A stretch of 64,000 bases of DNA from Nitrospiraceae bacterium (GCA_919902505.1 CAKKRE010000054.1:1-64000), one strand, 5' to 3'. Positions 27,570 through 37,945 are shown, numbered from the stretch's first letter. Notes: generated by a model not told the origin, from the letters alone. Numbers and translations: made by a program.

Positions 27570-29438
27570 TCACATCCTTTCTGAATATTGCAGTTGCTGA
27601 AAGCGAATCTGCCATTCCGTGCCCGCTCCACTCCGGAGTTCCGTGCTGCCGTCCAGCTTCTCTGCCAGCAGCGTCACAAGTTCCAGCCCCAGTGAATCGG
27701 GATTGTTCAGCACGCCGTCTTTGGGAATCCCGATGCCGTTGTCGCTCACGCACAGGGTAAACGTGCCGTCGACATGATCGAGCAGATCGATGTGCACCGT
27801 TCCACTGTTGTCGTCGATAAACGCGTGCTTCAAACAATTGGAGACCAGCTCATCGATGATCAATCCGCAGGTCAGCCCCGTGTCGATATCGAACTCGACA
27901 TCGTCCACGTTCAGCTCCAGCGAAATGAGGTTCGGATCGACCCCATACGAACGGAACAGGTGGCCGGTCAGGGTGCGGATATAGTCGCCCATTTTGATTC
28001 GCGAAAGATCGTGCGACCGGTGCAACGTCTCGTGAAGCAGCGCGATCGAGGTGATACGCACCTGACATTCTCGGAACAGCTGGTTGACGACCGGGTCCTT
28101 GATGGAAGCCGACTGCAAATTCAGCAGGCTGGAAATGACCTGCAGGTTGTTCTTGACCCGATGGTGCACTTCCCGCAGCAGACTTTCTTTTTCCTTCAAC
28201 ATCCGGCGGAGCTGGTCTTCCATGTCCTTGCGCTCGGTCAGGTCCATGCAGGTACCGATGTACCCGCCGAACTGCCCCTCCTCGTCGAACAAGGGCACTC
28301 CCGTATCCATGATCCACCGGTACTCGCCGTCGTGACGCCGCAGCCGGTATTCCAGAAAGAACGGCTGCTCCGACTTGAACGCCTCCAGATACGACTTCCG
28401 GCAGCGATCCAGATCGTCGGCGTGAATGCCTGTAAACCAGTTGTCGCCGATCTCTTCCTGCACGGTGCGCCCGGTAAATTCCAGCCAGCGTTTATTGATG
28501 AAGGTGATGTGTGTGTCCGGCCCGGCCATCCACACCATCACCGGAGCCGTGTCCGCCATCATACGAAACCGGGCTTCGCTTTCCCGCAGCGCCGCTTCGA
28601 TGCGCCGCTTCACCGTGACATCGCGCGCGATGGCCGACGCGCCCATGACACAGCCGTCCGCATCCTTCACCGGCGAGATCGTCAACGACACATCGATGCG
28701 CTCCCCCTGCTTCCGCCGCTGCACCATTTCCACATTGCGCACATGCTCTCCGCGCGCAATCCGATCGAGCATGGTCGGCACTTCATCCAATCGGTTCGGG
28801 GGACACAGCACAGAGATGGGCCGGCCGAGTACCTCCTCGGCGCGATACCCGTAGACCCGTTCCGCGCCCCGATTCCAGCTTTGAATCATGCCGTTCAACG
28901 TCATGCCCACAATGGCGTCGTCGGATGATTTGACGATCGCGACCAGTTCTGACACCGCTTCCGCTCGCAGCACTTCAAGTTCCTGATTGGCGGCGGCCAG
29001 ATCCGCCGTCCGCTCCTGGACCTGCTGCTCGATATCTTCATTGATGCGCAGCAATTCGGCCTCGTCGCGTTGCCGGCGCAGACACAACAGCGCCGTCACC
29101 CAGATCACCATCAGCGCAAAGGCCCGATTCATGGCGCTGACCCAGGTCAATGCAAAGAGCGGCCGATCGAACATATCGAGAATTGTCACCAGGGACGCGA
29201 GGGCAGCCACCCAGAACGTGAGACGGGGGTGAGGGATCCGGGAAGCGATGAGAACCGGCACTACGTAGAGCGTGGTGATGGTCAATCCCAAGGGCAACCA
29301 CCAATCGATCGCGCCGATCGCCGCGATCAACGCCAGGGCCACTCCCAACCGGGAGTAGCTGCTGCGCGACATGCCGAGAAAGAATGATGCAGGGATTGTC
29401 ATACGTACAACGACGCGGCGTCTCCCTTTATCATCCAT
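27570..29438 (-). CDS. Membrane PAS-domain histidine kinase (HisKA_2 type)
   Basis: Sensor kinase of about 622 residues. The start is uncertain (29438, 29402 or 29372). Several membrane spans lie in residues 15-120 (LGVALALIAAIGAIDWWLPL and after), then a coiled coil (EDIEQQVQERTADLAAANQE). Two PAS/PAC units follow at about 165-290 and 295-415 (DDAIVGMTLNGMIQSWNRGA; APVMVWMAGPDTHITFINKR). The phospho-acceptor motif EVHHRVKNNLQVISSLLNLQ is of the HisKA_2/HWE class, and a GHKL ATPase domain has DELVSNCLKHAF and VSDNGIGIP. It is encoded directly upstream of its regulator. The input signal is unknown. Confidence 0.88.
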   Translation of the reverse strand: MDDKGRRRVVVRMTIPASFFLGMSRSSYSRLGVALALIAAIGAIDWWLPLGLTITTLYVVPVLIASRIPHPRLTFWVAALASLVTILDMFDRPLFALTWVSAMNRAFALMVIWVTALLCLRRQRDEAELLRINEDIEQQVQERTADLAAANQELEVLRAEAVSELVAIVKSSDDAIVGMTLNGMIQSWNRGAERVYGYRAEEVLGRPISVLCPPNRLDEVPTMLDRIARGEHVRNVEMVQRRKQGERIDVSLTISPVKDADGCVMGASAIARDVTVKRRIEAALRESEARFRMMADTAPVMVWMAGPDTHITFINKRWLEFTGRTVQEEIGDNWFTGIHADDLDRCRKSYLEAFKSEQPFFLEYRLRRHDGEYRWIMDTGVPLFDEEGQFGGYIGTCMDLTERKDMEDQLRRMLKEKESLLREVHHRVKNNLQVISSLLNLQSASIKDPVVNQLFRECQVRITSIALLHETLHRSHDLSRIKMGDYIRTLTGHLFRSYGVDPNLISLELNVDDVEFDIDTGLTCGLIIDELVSNCLKHAFIDDNSGTVHIDLLDHVDGTFTLCVSDNGIGIPKDGVLNNPDSLGLELVTLLAEKLDGSTELRSGAGTEWQIRFQQLQYSERM

Positions 29439-29892
29439 ATGAGCAAACCCTATGCCTCCGGCGCCACATCTATCCGCCAATCGCACAGGAAAACAGACCT
29501 GAGTCGGCAATCACGATCTGGTGATAGGCGGCCAAGCCTTGACCGGTGCCGCCTGCCAGGATTGCCCAGACCGCAACCGGTTCTCATATTGAGCCCATCG
29601 TTGGCGTCGCAGGAATTCCATTCAGCGCAAACCCATGCCCCACAGCGGCCCCTGGTGTACGTCACCGCCTCACCGTTGTTCAGACTTGAACGCCAGGCTA
29701 CGGGACTGCTTGTCGTCGATTCGACGACCGGAAGGGAGGCACACATGCGGTCGGTCAAGCCGGAGGAGGCGCCGGCGGCGGCCGCGTCACAACGGGCAAC
29801 AGGCACCGGCAGTCACAGCGCGACACGCCAAGAGGCGCTGCTGCTCCGGCGGACGACGGTGAAACTGTCGGCTATCAGGATGTGGGGATGAA
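29439..29892. other. Gene-free stretch upstream of the histidine kinase
   Basis: No recognisable gene. A 48-codon plus-strand frame (29745-29891) follows a good GGGAGG site but has biased, low-complexity content and no recognisable features, so I do not call it. The kinase promoter should lie here; I see no clear consensus. Confidence 0.35.
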
Positions 29893-29927
29893 CCGTCCGG
29901 CCCCGGAAGGAAACCGGCGCCGGACGG
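29893..29927 (-). terminator. Hairpin downstream of the aminotransferase gene
   Basis: CCGTCCGGC and GCCGGACGG form a perfect 9-bp stem with a 17-base loop, starting 11 bases beyond the minus-strand aminotransferase stop. This is the 3' end of the polysaccharide locus. No T-run follows, so it is a terminator by position. Confidence 0.5.
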
Positions 29928-29938
29928 CAACGCGAATG

Positions 29939-31057
29939 TTAGCGTTTGCGGTAGAACGAGGCGATCGTCTGCACGACGTATTGAAGTTGTTCGTCGGACA
30001 GTTCCGCGTAGATGGGAAGCGAGAGCACTTCTTCGGCCGCACGTTCCGATTGCGGGAACGCGCCTTTCTGATACCCCAGATCACGATAACAATTTTGCAA
30101 ATGCAGGGGCAGGGGGTAATAGACCTCTGAGCCCACGCCCTGGTCTTTCAGATAACTCCGCAACTCGTCACGCTTGTGGACACGAATCGTGAATTGATTG
30201 AAGACGTGAAAGTTGTGAGCCCCCACCGCAGGCAAGGTGATCCGGTCTGTCAGTTTCGCCTCCGTGAATAACCGCACATACCGCGCGGCATTCCGGCGAC
30301 GGCCTTCCGCCCACTCATCCAGACGTTTCAGCTTCACCAACAAGACCGCCGCTTGCAACGCATCCAACCGGCTGTTGATGCCGATCGCTTCGTGCACATA
30401 GCGCACCCGGCTCCCATGAACCCGCAACATCGCGATGGACTCCGCCAGCGCCTTGTCGTTGGTGGTCACCATGCCGGCGTCCCCGAACCCTCCGAGGTTC
30501 TTTGACGGGAAAAAACTGAAGCAGGCCACATCGCCCAACACACCGGCATATCGTCCGTTCTGACGGGCACCGATGGCCTGGCAGGCATCCTCGATCACGC
30601 CGATGTTGTGTCGCCGGGCGATCTCGTTGATCGCATCCATCTCGGCGCATTGACCGAAGAGATGCACGGGAATGATCGCCTTGGTTCGTGTGGTGATGGC
30701 GCGTTCCAATAGTGCCGGATCCATATTGAAATCATCCGGGCGAATATCGATGAACACCGGCTTGGCCCCCAGCCTGGAGATCGCCCCCGCCGTCGCAAAG
30801 AAGGTAAACGGCACGGTGACCACTTCATCGCCGGCTTTCACCCCCAAGGCCATGAGCGCCAGCAGCAGCGCGTCGCTACCGGAGGCGACTCCGACGCCAT
30901 GGGCACTACCGGTATACGACGCCACCGCCTGCTCCAACGCTACCACTCGCGGGCCGAGAATAAAGCCCTGCTCATCACAGGTGGCCTCAATCGCGGCCAG
31001 GATTTCACTGCGCATCGATTGATATTGGGCTTTGAGATCAAGCAGCGGAATGTTCAT
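29939..31057 (-). CDS. DegT/DnrJ/EryC1-family sugar aminotransferase
   Basis: PLP-dependent enzyme that typically transfers an amino group to a nucleotide-linked keto-sugar, 372 residues. Key features: substrate-loop start [59 protein letters not shown] (PLP-binding Asp) and the Schiff-base lysine in [24 protein letters not shown] sits ahead of ATG 31057. It is the last gene of the glycan locus and suggests that the polymer contains an amino sugar. No matching nucleotide-sugar dehydratase lies in the locus, so the keto-sugar must come from elsewhere. Confidence 0.93.
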   Translation of the reverse strand: MNIPLLDLKAQYQSMRSEILAAIEATCDEQGFILGPRVVALEQAVASYTGSAHGVGVASGSDALLLALMALGVKAGDEVVTVPFTFFATAGAISRLGAKPVFIDIRPDDFNMDPALLERAITTRTKAIIPVHLFGQCAEMDAINEIARRHNIGVIEDACQAIGARQNGRYAGVLGDVACFSFFPSKNLGGFGDAGMVTTNDKALAESIAMLRVHGSRVRYVHEAIGINSRLDALQAAVLLVKLKRLDEWAEGRRRNAARYVRLFTEAKLTDRITLPAVGAHNFHVFNQFTIRVHKRDELRSYLKDQGVGSEVYYPLPLHLQNCYRDLGYQKGAFPQSERAAEEVLSLPIYAELSDEQLQYVVQTIASFYRKR

Positions 31058-31078
31058 CGTATCCCCCGATTTCCCCTT

Positions 31079-32278
31079 CTATAGTCGATTGGGTTGCAAC
31101 TTCATGACATCTTCATTTTGACGCGCGGCATGCAGGAGATACGTATAGAGCGACTGATACTGTTTGAGCGTCTCTTGAATCGTGAACTCCTCCGGAAGTT
31201 CCTGCGTACCGGTCCGGAGGTCGACGCGAAAGCGCTCGTCTTCTAAAATCTGACAGACCCGCTCAGCCATGGCCCGCACGTCGCCGGCCGGACAGAGCGT
31301 GCCTTGAATGCCCTCAACAATTGCCTCGGCAGCGCCGCCCACTCGCGTGGCCACGATCGGAATCCGGCTGGCTCTGGCCTCCAGGATGGCGCAGGGCAAC
31401 CCTTCCCATTGCGAGGTCAGCACGAACACATCGAATGCTTTCAATAAGGCGGCCACATCGCGGCGCCAGCCGAGCAGAGTCACCCGATCCTGCAGCCCTT
31501 GCGCCAGCAACAACGCTTCGATGTGGGGCCGCAGCTCTCCGTCGCCGACGAGCACACAGCGGGCGGCTGGAACGCGTCGACACACGAGCGCTGCAACGCG
31601 GACAAAGTCTTCGGGAGATTTTTGCGGTTTCAAGCACGAGACCGTTCCTACCAGCAGCTGATCAGGGCCCACTCCCAGCAGAGCCCGAAGACGGTCACGT
31701 TCGGAAGACTCGATTCGAGCCGCAAACGCCGTCGGATCGATTCCCGGCCTCACCACCGACACCTTGGATACGGTAAAGAGGCCCCACTCGATGCCCTGCC
31801 TGCGGTCGGCGTGTGACACCGCAATCCAGTGGGTGGTGATCCGGCCCACCATCCATTCCAGTGCGATCAATGCTTGTTGTTGCCAGAACGGCTGCGCGGG
31901 CGTCACGCCGTACCCGTGTATCGTGTGCAGGATGCAGGGGACACCGGCGAGCCAGGCGGCTAACCGCCCTAGGATACCAGCTTTTGAACTGTGGGTGTGC
32001 ACAATCTTTGGCCGGAGTCGTCGAAAGGCGCCGACCAGCTCCCACAACGCGCACAGGTCTTGGAAGGGACGAATCTCTCGCGCGAGCGACGGGATGGTGT
32101 GAACCTCGACACCTTCCAACGCATGCGCGTCGTCGGTCCTCAGCCCTCCTGGCCCTGCGAGGAGCACGGGACGAAACCGGCTGCGATCCAGGCCCGACAC
32201 GACTTGCATCGCCACTTCCTGTGCGCCGCCCAACTCCAGTTTCGTAATGACGTGACAGACTACATGCATGACATTCAC
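31079..32278 (-). CDS. Glycosyltransferase family 4
   Basis: A 399-residue GT-B transferase for polysaccharide assembly on the cytoplasmic face. The N-terminal domain has the glycine-rich acceptor loop (CHVITKLELGGAQEVAMQVV) and IVHTHSSKAGILGRLAA. The C-terminal domain has VGTVSCLKPQKSPEDFVRVA, LVGDGELRPHIEAL and the EX7E-type donor site in SQWEGLPCAILEARASRIPI. The start is GTG 32278 or ATG 32269, just behind the flavoprotein gene stop. Donor and linkage cannot be predicted. Confidence 0.9.
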   Translation of the reverse strand: MNVMHVVCHVITKLELGGAQEVAMQVVSGLDRSRFRPVLLAGPGGLRTDDAHALEGVEVHTIPSLAREIRPFQDLCALWELVGAFRRLRPKIVHTHSSKAGILGRLAAWLAGVPCILHTIHGYGVTPAQPFWQQQALIALEWMVGRITTHWIAVSHADRRQGIEWGLFTVSKVSVVRPGIDPTAFAARIESSERDRLRALLGVGPDQLLVGTVSCLKPQKSPEDFVRVAALVCRRVPAARCVLVGDGELRPHIEALLLAQGLQDRVTLLGWRRDVAALLKAFDVFVLTSQWEGLPCAILEARASRIPIVATRVGGAAEAIVEGIQGTLCPAGDVRAMAERVCQILEDERFRVDLRTGTQELPEEFTIQETLKQYQSLYTYLLHAARQNEDVMKLQPNRL

Positions 32279-32282
32279 GCGC

Positions 32283-33593
32283 TCAGGCCGCGGCCTTCAT
32301 CCGTAACCGCGCAGCCGCCTGTTGCCCCTGGGCGATCGCATCCTCCATCGACGTGTGCTCCCACATTCCATACCGCCCGATCGACGAGATGCCGCGTCGC
32401 TCCAACTCGGCCAGCAGCTCCTGCACGGCTGGACTACGATACCGGTCGAACAGCACATAGGCGTAATAGAGATCCTTCACATCCGACATCACGAGTTCAT
32501 CGGTCCGCTGGAGCACGCCGGCCTGCTCCAACCCCCGACGGACTCGCTCGATGAGCGCCGCATCGGATTCTCGTTCGGCCGGCTGGTGCGAGATTTCCAC
32601 ATAGAGGGAACTGCAGCCGGGTTGCCCCATCGACGGAGAAAAATTCATGGGAAACCCCGCGCGATAAAACGGATAGCGGTGCTCGGGAAAATAGATCCAA
32701 TGTTTGTCGGAGATGCGCTCGCGCGCGACGGCCAGATTCACGTTATACACAGAGACCCACCGCAGCGACGCAGCCAATTCCCGCAGCGACGCCGGGAGAT
32801 CCACACAACGCCGCACCAGATCAGGCAGGGGGATCGTCGAGACGATCCGGTCATAGGCTTCCGTCCGTTCGCCCTGCGCGCTGCGAAAGACCGCTCGCCG
32901 CCTGCCTGTCTCGATTTCCACCAACTCCGAATCGTACGACAGGTTCTCAACCGACGGGAGAAAGGCTTCCGGCAACACCTTAATGCCGCCGCTGGCAGGA
33001 TACTGAAACGACGGGTTGTAGCCGAAGGCTTTGTCCTTGATTCCCAAGGCACCGTTGACGACATCCTTCACGTCCGGCTTCGGCACCAGCCACGACACCC
33101 AGTCGGACGTGAGTTCTTCCAGCGGCACCTGCCACAACTTTTCGTTGAAGGGCACCATGAAATGTTTCGCAATGCCCTCGCCCAGGCTCTCGACGATCCA
33201 TTGCTTGAACGACCGGCTCTCCACCAGAGGCTTGGACGACGGATTCGACAGCGTCGCGATAAACCCCAGCAGACATTCCCGCACCACTTCCGGCGGGAGA
33301 CCATGCGTGTTCACCTGAAACGGATATTCGGTGTAGGTGTCATGGGAATAGACGTAGGATTTTCGGGCATGCCGCTGAAGTCGGTCCGGCAGCAGGCTCT
33401 CGACGAGCGCCTTGATCGCCGTCTGCCGGAAGTGAAGCAGGTGTCCCGTATAGTCGAAGGTGAACCCGTCTTTTACGTACGAACGGCAGAGCCCTCCGAC
33501 CTCGCGTTCCCGCTCCAGAATCTTGTAGGGCATCCCACGCAGGTGATAGGCCGCGCTGAGCCCAGCCAATCCAGCCCCGACGATCAAAATCAT
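32283..33593 (-). CDS. FAD-dependent UDP-galactopyranose-mutase/amine-oxidase-like protein
   Basis: Flavoprotein of 436 residues with an N-terminal dinucleotide fold (MILIVGAGLAGLSAAYHLRG, then EREREVGGLCRSY) and a mutase-like segment (GFTFDYTGHLLHFRQ). FNEKLWQVPLEELTSDWVS resembles the FNxKxW region of UDP-galactopyranose mutases and protoporphyrinogen-oxidase-like relatives in glycan loci. True UGM active-site arginines were not verified, so a sugar ring-contraction role is only one option. ATG 33593 overlaps the preceding stop by 4 bases. The longer open frame upstream is a shadow of the WecA-like gene. Confidence 0.75.
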   Translation of the reverse strand: MILIVGAGLAGLSAAYHLRGMPYKILEREREVGGLCRSYVKDGFTFDYTGHLLHFRQTAIKALVESLLPDRLQRHARKSYVYSHDTYTEYPFQVNTHGLPPEVVRECLLGFIATLSNPSSKPLVESRSFKQWIVESLGEGIAKHFMVPFNEKLWQVPLEELTSDWVSWLVPKPDVKDVVNGALGIKDKAFGYNPSFQYPASGGIKVLPEAFLPSVENLSYDSELVEIETGRRRAVFRSAQGERTEAYDRIVSTIPLPDLVRRCVDLPASLRELAASLRWVSVYNVNLAVARERISDKHWIYFPEHRYPFYRAGFPMNFSPSMGQPGCSSLYVEISHQPAERESDAALIERVRRGLEQAGVLQRTDELVMSDVKDLYYAYVLFDRYRSPAVQELLAELERRGISSIGRYGMWEHTSMEDAIAQGQQAAARLRMKAAA

Positions 33594-34648
33594 ACTACGC
33601 CGGTCCTTTCTGTCGAACGTGCCGGGGCCGCTTCGGCGATCACGGCAACGGTTCCGGTCGAGACATTCACACGCGTCAAGGCCACGGCGGCCACGGCCAG
33701 GCCCAACACCGTAACACCGCTCAGCACCACGGCAAGATCCTGGGGCACGGCCATGACCAGCAGCCCGATTCCCCCCAATAACGCCGCACCGAGATAACTG
33801 AGCAGGACGACTTGCGTCACCGACAGGCCCCAATGCCGCAAACGAATCGCAAGATGATCGGGACTGCCGAGAAACACCGGCAACCCGCGCAGGAATCGGA
33901 TGTACATCACGAACAGGGTATCGAAAATGGGCATGCCTAAGATCAACACCGGGGTCAGCAGCGAGACGGAATGGCCGGTCGTGTATTTGCCGATCATCGA
34001 CAGGGCGCCCAGCATCAGACCGATGAACATCGCGCCGGAATCGCCCATATAAATCGAAGCCGGTCGCCAGTTGTATCGCAGGAAGCCGAGCAGGCTCCCC
34101 ATGAGCGCCGCCAGCATGAACGCGATGGTCTGATCCCCGTTCAAGATCGCCACCACACAGAGAAAGGCGGCGCTGATCACACCGACACCGGCCGACAACC
34201 CGTCCATGATGTCCAACAGATTGAAGGCATTGATGATGCCGACCATCCAGAACACCGTCAGCACGATATCGACCCAATCAGGCAGCGACGCGATTTCGAT
34301 GCGAATGCCGCTCTTGATCAACACGAACACGGCCAGAAACTGGCCCGCGAGTTTGGTTCCCGGCGACAAGACGCCGAAATCGTCGATCAGCCCCAGCATG
34401 ACGATCAGTGTCCCGGAGAGCACGATGCCGAGCACGTCCTGCCGGAACTCGAAGGTAAAGGCCAAGCTCACGAGAAACGCGAGATAGATGGCCAGCCCAC
34501 CCAGATAGGGCACCGGCTCACGCTGATGCTTCAGCCGGCCATCCGGATTATCGACGATGCCGAATTTTAAGGCGGCGCGACGCGCAATCGGCACGCCATA
34601 GAGCGAAAGGAGCATCGCGACCACGAATGTCAGGGTGAGCAGAATCAT
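33590..34648 (-). CDS. Undecaprenyl-phosphate sugar-1-phosphate transferase (MraY/WecA family)
   Basis: Polytopic membrane enzyme of 352 residues that starts glycan synthesis by moving a sugar-1-phosphate (commonly GlcNAc-1-P) onto undecaprenyl phosphate. Family signatures: REPVPYLGGLAIYLAF, LIDDFGVLSPGTKLAGQ (catalytic DD), NAFNLLDIMDGLSAGVG and YMGDSGAMFIGLMLGA, with about ten spans. ATG 34648 overlaps the upstream gene's stop by 4 bases, and AGGAAG lies upstream. The C-terminal 40 residues form an extra span and tail. It makes this locus self-sufficient for chain initiation. Confidence 0.92.
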   Translation of the reverse strand: MILLTLTFVVAMLLSLYGVPIARRAALKFGIVDNPDGRLKHQREPVPYLGGLAIYLAFLVSLAFTFEFRQDVLGIVLSGTLIVMLGLIDDFGVLSPGTKLAGQFLAVFVLIKSGIRIEIASLPDWVDIVLTVFWMVGIINAFNLLDIMDGLSAGVGVISAAFLCVVAILNGDQTIAFMLAALMGSLLGFLRYNWRPASIYMGDSGAMFIGLMLGALSMIGKYTTGHSVSLLTPVLILGMPIFDTLFVMYIRFLRGLPVFLGSPDHLAIRLRHWGLSVTQVVLLSYLGAALLGGIGLLVMAVPQDLAVVLSGVTVLGLAVAAVALTRVNVSTGTVAVIAEAAPARSTERTGVV

Positions 34649-35781
34649 CGACTTCCTGTGGAACGACTGTGGCCTGACACAGGGCGATGAACCGCCCGGC
34701 TCATCACATTCAAATGCTCGTTCTCCGCGAAGGTCCGATACACGTCCACCAGCCGGGGGCCCCACACAGCCAGAGAGTACCGTTCCTCCACGGTCCGACG
34801 TCCGGCCTGCCCCATTCGCGCGCGCAACTGCGGCTGCCGGCAAAGTGCGTCGAGGCGCTCAAGCCACTCTTGTTCGGTGGCGGCAAGAAACCCGTTCTCT
34901 CCATTCACAATGATGTCGCGATTCACACCGACGGGAGAGGCCACCGAGGGCATCCCCACCGCAAGGTACTGCAGGAGCTTCAAGCCGCACTTGCCCCTGG
35001 CCCACTCCGTGTCCTCAAGCGGCATCACCCCGATCGTGGCATCCTGCAGATCCGCCACTTCGCGTTGAAAATCCCAGGGCCTGAATTCAATCTCGACGCC
35101 CGGCATGTGCGGCGGCCGTGAACAGACCACGCGGAGTGTCAGGCGAAACTTGGATTGCAACGCGCGAAGTGCCGGCGCCAGCACATCCAGACACTTCAGG
35201 TTGTAGGCTAGGCCTATCCATACGATTGTGATGGTATCGGAGTTGCGTTCAGATGAATCGAGGCTCATCGGGTTCGGGACAAATCTCTCGGTATCGACGA
35301 CCGTAGGAACGATGCAGACCCGAGGCGAGAACTGCTTCGCATAGGCGGCAAGCCGGTCGTTCCCGACGATGGCGCCTGTGGCCATTGAGAGGAGCGCGGG
35401 GATCTTCTTCTCATGTCCGGGAGTCAGGTAAATCGCATCATCCATTTCGATCGCCACCCGGTATCGGCACCAGCGCAGCAGCCGTTCGGCCAACGGAGGC
35501 GCATAGGGAAAGAGCTGCCCCTCGATCACGATCAAGTCCTGCCTACCCAGGGTCAACAACGTCCAGAGTCGTCGAAGGAAACAGACGAACACATAGGGAA
35601 TCTTCAACAAGGTCCGTAGCGCCCGCGGGTGCACTTTCAGAATCGAGAAGTAGATCTCTCCAAACAGGGCATCCACACGACAGCCGATCCCAGCCGCTTG
35701 AAAATGAGGCAGGAATTGAAAGACGCGATAGCGACTGCTGGGGCCGATGCTCGAACTCTTCGAGAAATACGTGACCGTCAT
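34645..35781 (-). CDS. Glycosyltransferase family 4-like
   Basis: About 378 residues from ATG 35781, which opens directly into MTVTYFSKSSSIGPSSRYRV, the usual first strand and acceptor loop. A longer frame upstream looks non-coding. The C-terminal half has ITIVWIGLAYNLKCLDVLAP, VGVMPLEDTEWARGKCGLK (in the sequence IGVMPL...) and QYLAVGMPSVASPVGVNRDI, giving a donor-site pattern in which a Lys-rich GKCGLKLLQY replaces the classical EX7E. The divergent donor site is typical of some GT4 proteins in surface-glycan loci. Coupled by 4-base overlap to the WecA-like gene. Confidence 0.85.
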   Translation of the reverse strand: MTVTYFSKSSSIGPSSRYRVFQFLPHFQAAGIGCRVDALFGEIYFSILKVHPRALRTLLKIPYVFVCFLRRLWTLLTLGRQDLIVIEGQLFPYAPPLAERLLRWCRYRVAIEMDDAIYLTPGHEKKIPALLSMATGAIVGNDRLAAYAKQFSPRVCIVPTVVDTERFVPNPMSLDSSERNSDTITIVWIGLAYNLKCLDVLAPALRALQSKFRLTLRVVCSRPPHMPGVEIEFRPWDFQREVADLQDATIGVMPLEDTEWARGKCGLKLLQYLAVGMPSVASPVGVNRDIIVNGENGFLAATEQEWLERLDALCRQPQLRARMGQAGRRTVEERYSLAVWGPRLVDVYRTFAENEHLNVMSRAVHRPVSGHSRSTGSR

Positions 35782-35938
35782 TGCACGTGTTTCTGCCCGG
35801 TGGTGTTGGAATATCAGCCGCTTGCGAGCGCATAGCCGACTGCTCAAATAGTACCGGAGTTCTCTTGCAAGGATAGGTTTTTCGTTGTTTTTGACGGGGG
35901 GAATGGGCGAAGAGGACAAGAGGAACTAAAGGGTCGAA

Positions 35939-37741
35939 TTATACTTTCAAACTCCAATCTTCTCTGGACGTTGTGAGTTCGGGGTGATAGTAAGGATCCC
36001 CCTGCCGAAGACTTGCCCCCCAACGAGCAAGAAAGAATGATTCGTCCTCCTGACACCGTCCTCCCTTTCTGGAAGCATTCTCGTAGTGAATCAAGAGCGC
36101 ATCAGGAGTGTAGATAATTCGATACCCCGCTCGAATCAAACGTAGACAGAGGTCCACGTCATTGTATTCAACTTTCAAATGACCATCAAAGCCTTCGATT
36201 TCAGAAAAGATTTTTGCGGACATGAGCATACAGGCGGCCGTGACGGCACTACAGTTTCGCAGCGTATCAGGCAGTCCTCTATAGTGCTGTGTATCTCCCC
36301 GCAGGTGACGGAACGCATGTCCCGCCACGCCTCTGATACCTATCACAACCCCCGCATGCTGAATCATTCCACTTGGATAGAGAAGCTTAGCTCCCACAGC
36401 ACCGACCCCCGCACGTTGCGCCTGCGCCACCATGGCACTCATCCAGTCGGGCGCAATGACCTGGGTGTCGTCATTCAAGAACAAGAGAAACTCTCCGTTC
36501 GCTTTCGAGGCCCCGTAATTGTTGATCTCGGAAAAATTAAACGGTCCCGGAAACCGATGGATGATCCATTTCTTGGAGAGTGCGTTCAGATATTCTTTCG
36601 CCTCAGCCGTGCGGCTCCCATTATCGACCACAACGATTTCGTAAGAAGGATATCGCGTTACAGATTCAACGCTCTCAATACACTGCCGCAGCATATCCCA
36701 GCGATCTTTTGTAGGAATAATAATAGACACCAGAGGATTCCTTGAAACACGGTAGTGCGCCTTGAACCTCCCGGCCCCCTCACACACCACATCAGCCGAT
36801 TCCCCACGACGATTCAACGCGTCCTGAAGAGATTTCATCTGAGCTGTCACATCCAATTCAGGCTGATCGGCAGCGATACCGGAGGACTCATCAACCATGC
36901 GGCAATGACACAACACTTGAGGAATGCGTCCGATCCTATTCGTCTCTTCCGCCACTCGTAATACAAGATGATAGAAGCCATCGTTCGCAATGTCTCCCCA
37001 ATCTGCTCCGATCTCGAGGAGAAGCTGCTTTCTCATGACGTTAAAACGACCGACATAATTCATTCCAATGAGGAGATCGGGACTCCAACAAGGCTTAAAG
37101 AACGGATCTACAAATTCGCCGTTCTCTCGGACCATATCTTCATCAGCGTAGAGGAAATCCAGATCCTGACATTCTTGGAAGCGCGTGATCACAGAGGACA
37201 TGGCCTCCGGGGCAAGATAGCAGTCCAGAGAGAGAAAACTTACGAACTCTCCTAAGCGCCCTTTGAGTATGCAATCAGATATGCGCTCCGCCTCCGAGAT
37301 CTCTTCAGGTTGAATTCTGGAGTCCGTCTCGGAATAGGCGTTTATTATATGTTCCACCATGCGTAGTCGAGGAACCTTGCCTACGACCGACAACGTCCAA
37401 TGGGGATAAGTCTGGGCAAGCAGTGATTCGATGGTCTCCCGCAATCGCTTCTCATCAATTCGACTCACTACCAGCACGATCGTAATATGCGGTGGTGCCG
37501 GCATTTGCCCTGCCGCAATACGCATCCGCTGTAGGCACTCGGGAGATACCGTGTGGCGCTTCCGCCATACCTCATACTGGGCTGACTGGCTTTGGAGTGT
37601 AAAAGGAAGACTCGAAGGATCTCCGAGCGCAATGCTGCGGAGTTTAAGTAAACCTTTCCGTAGGCACGCTCCAATCCCTTCATTCGCGAGCACTTCCAAG
37701 AAACGGGATCGTAGCCAATACAGAACAGACAATATATTCAT
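35939..37741 (-). CDS. Glycosyltransferase with two GT2 domains
   Basis: A 600-residue protein. Residues about 85-320 are a GT2-like domain (HITIVLVVSRIDEKRLRETI, DLDFLYADEDMV). Residues about 335-580 are a complete GT2 domain (VSIIIPTKDRWDMLRQCIES, EIVVVDNGS, FLLFLNDDTQVIAPDW, FDGHLKVEYNDVDLCLRLI). Double GT2 proteins of this kind build O-antigen backbones, often with rhamnose; the sugar is not inferable here. The DNA is visibly less GC-rich than the genes to the left. A gap of 204 bases separates it from the WbsX-like gene. Confidence 0.88.
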   Translation of the reverse strand: MNILSVLYWLRSRFLEVLANEGIGACLRKGLLKLRSIALGDPSSLPFTLQSQSAQYEVWRKRHTVSPECLQRMRIAAGQMPAPPHITIVLVVSRIDEKRLRETIESLLAQTYPHWTLSVVGKVPRLRMVEHIINAYSETDSRIQPEEISEAERISDCILKGRLGEFVSFLSLDCYLAPEAMSSVITRFQECQDLDFLYADEDMVRENGEFVDPFFKPCWSPDLLIGMNYVGRFNVMRKQLLLEIGADWGDIANDGFYHLVLRVAEETNRIGRIPQVLCHCRMVDESSGIAADQPELDVTAQMKSLQDALNRRGESADVVCEGAGRFKAHYRVSRNPLVSIIIPTKDRWDMLRQCIESVESVTRYPSYEIVVVDNGSRTAEAKEYLNALSKKWIIHRFPGPFNFSEINNYGASKANGEFLLFLNDDTQVIAPDWMSAMVAQAQRAGVGAVGAKLLYPSGMIQHAGVVIGIRGVAGHAFRHLRGDTQHYRGLPDTLRNCSAVTAACMLMSAKIFSEIEGFDGHLKVEYNDVDLCLRLIRAGYRIIYTPDALLIHYENASRKGGRCQEDESFFLARWGASLRQGDPYYHPELTTSREDWSLKV

Positions 37742-37945
37742 CTGAAATAAATGATCAGGCGGGCGTAATCATCTCTTTCAACTACGAGTTTTCTCGCACG
37801 ATCTATGGGCCGGAGTCCGGACCAGGCAAACTCTGCCGTCGGAAGGATCGGATCGTCTTATCGGCAGCATCATGGCCGACAAGTTACTGGTGAATACACT
37901 CTCTCGGCGCGAAGAACGCGTACCGTTGCACACCACTCGTCATAC

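Noticed and set aside
27774-28928. Plus-strand 384-codon frame
   Set aside because: Antisense to the histidine kinase, which has intact HisKA_2 and GHKL motifs.
26578-29438. Considering the two-component pair as the PilS/PilR regulator of the pilins
   Set aside because: The regulator lacks the AAA+ and Fis DNA-binding domains needed to activate sigma-54 promoters.
29745-29891. Possible 48-residue protein with a GGGAGG site
   Set aside because: Low-complexity Ala/Thr/Arg sequence, no homology cue and no operon context. The site could be chance, so it is not called as a gene.
32322-33797. Plus-strand 491-codon frame
   Set aside because: Antisense to the flavoprotein and WecA-like genes; no domain recognisable.
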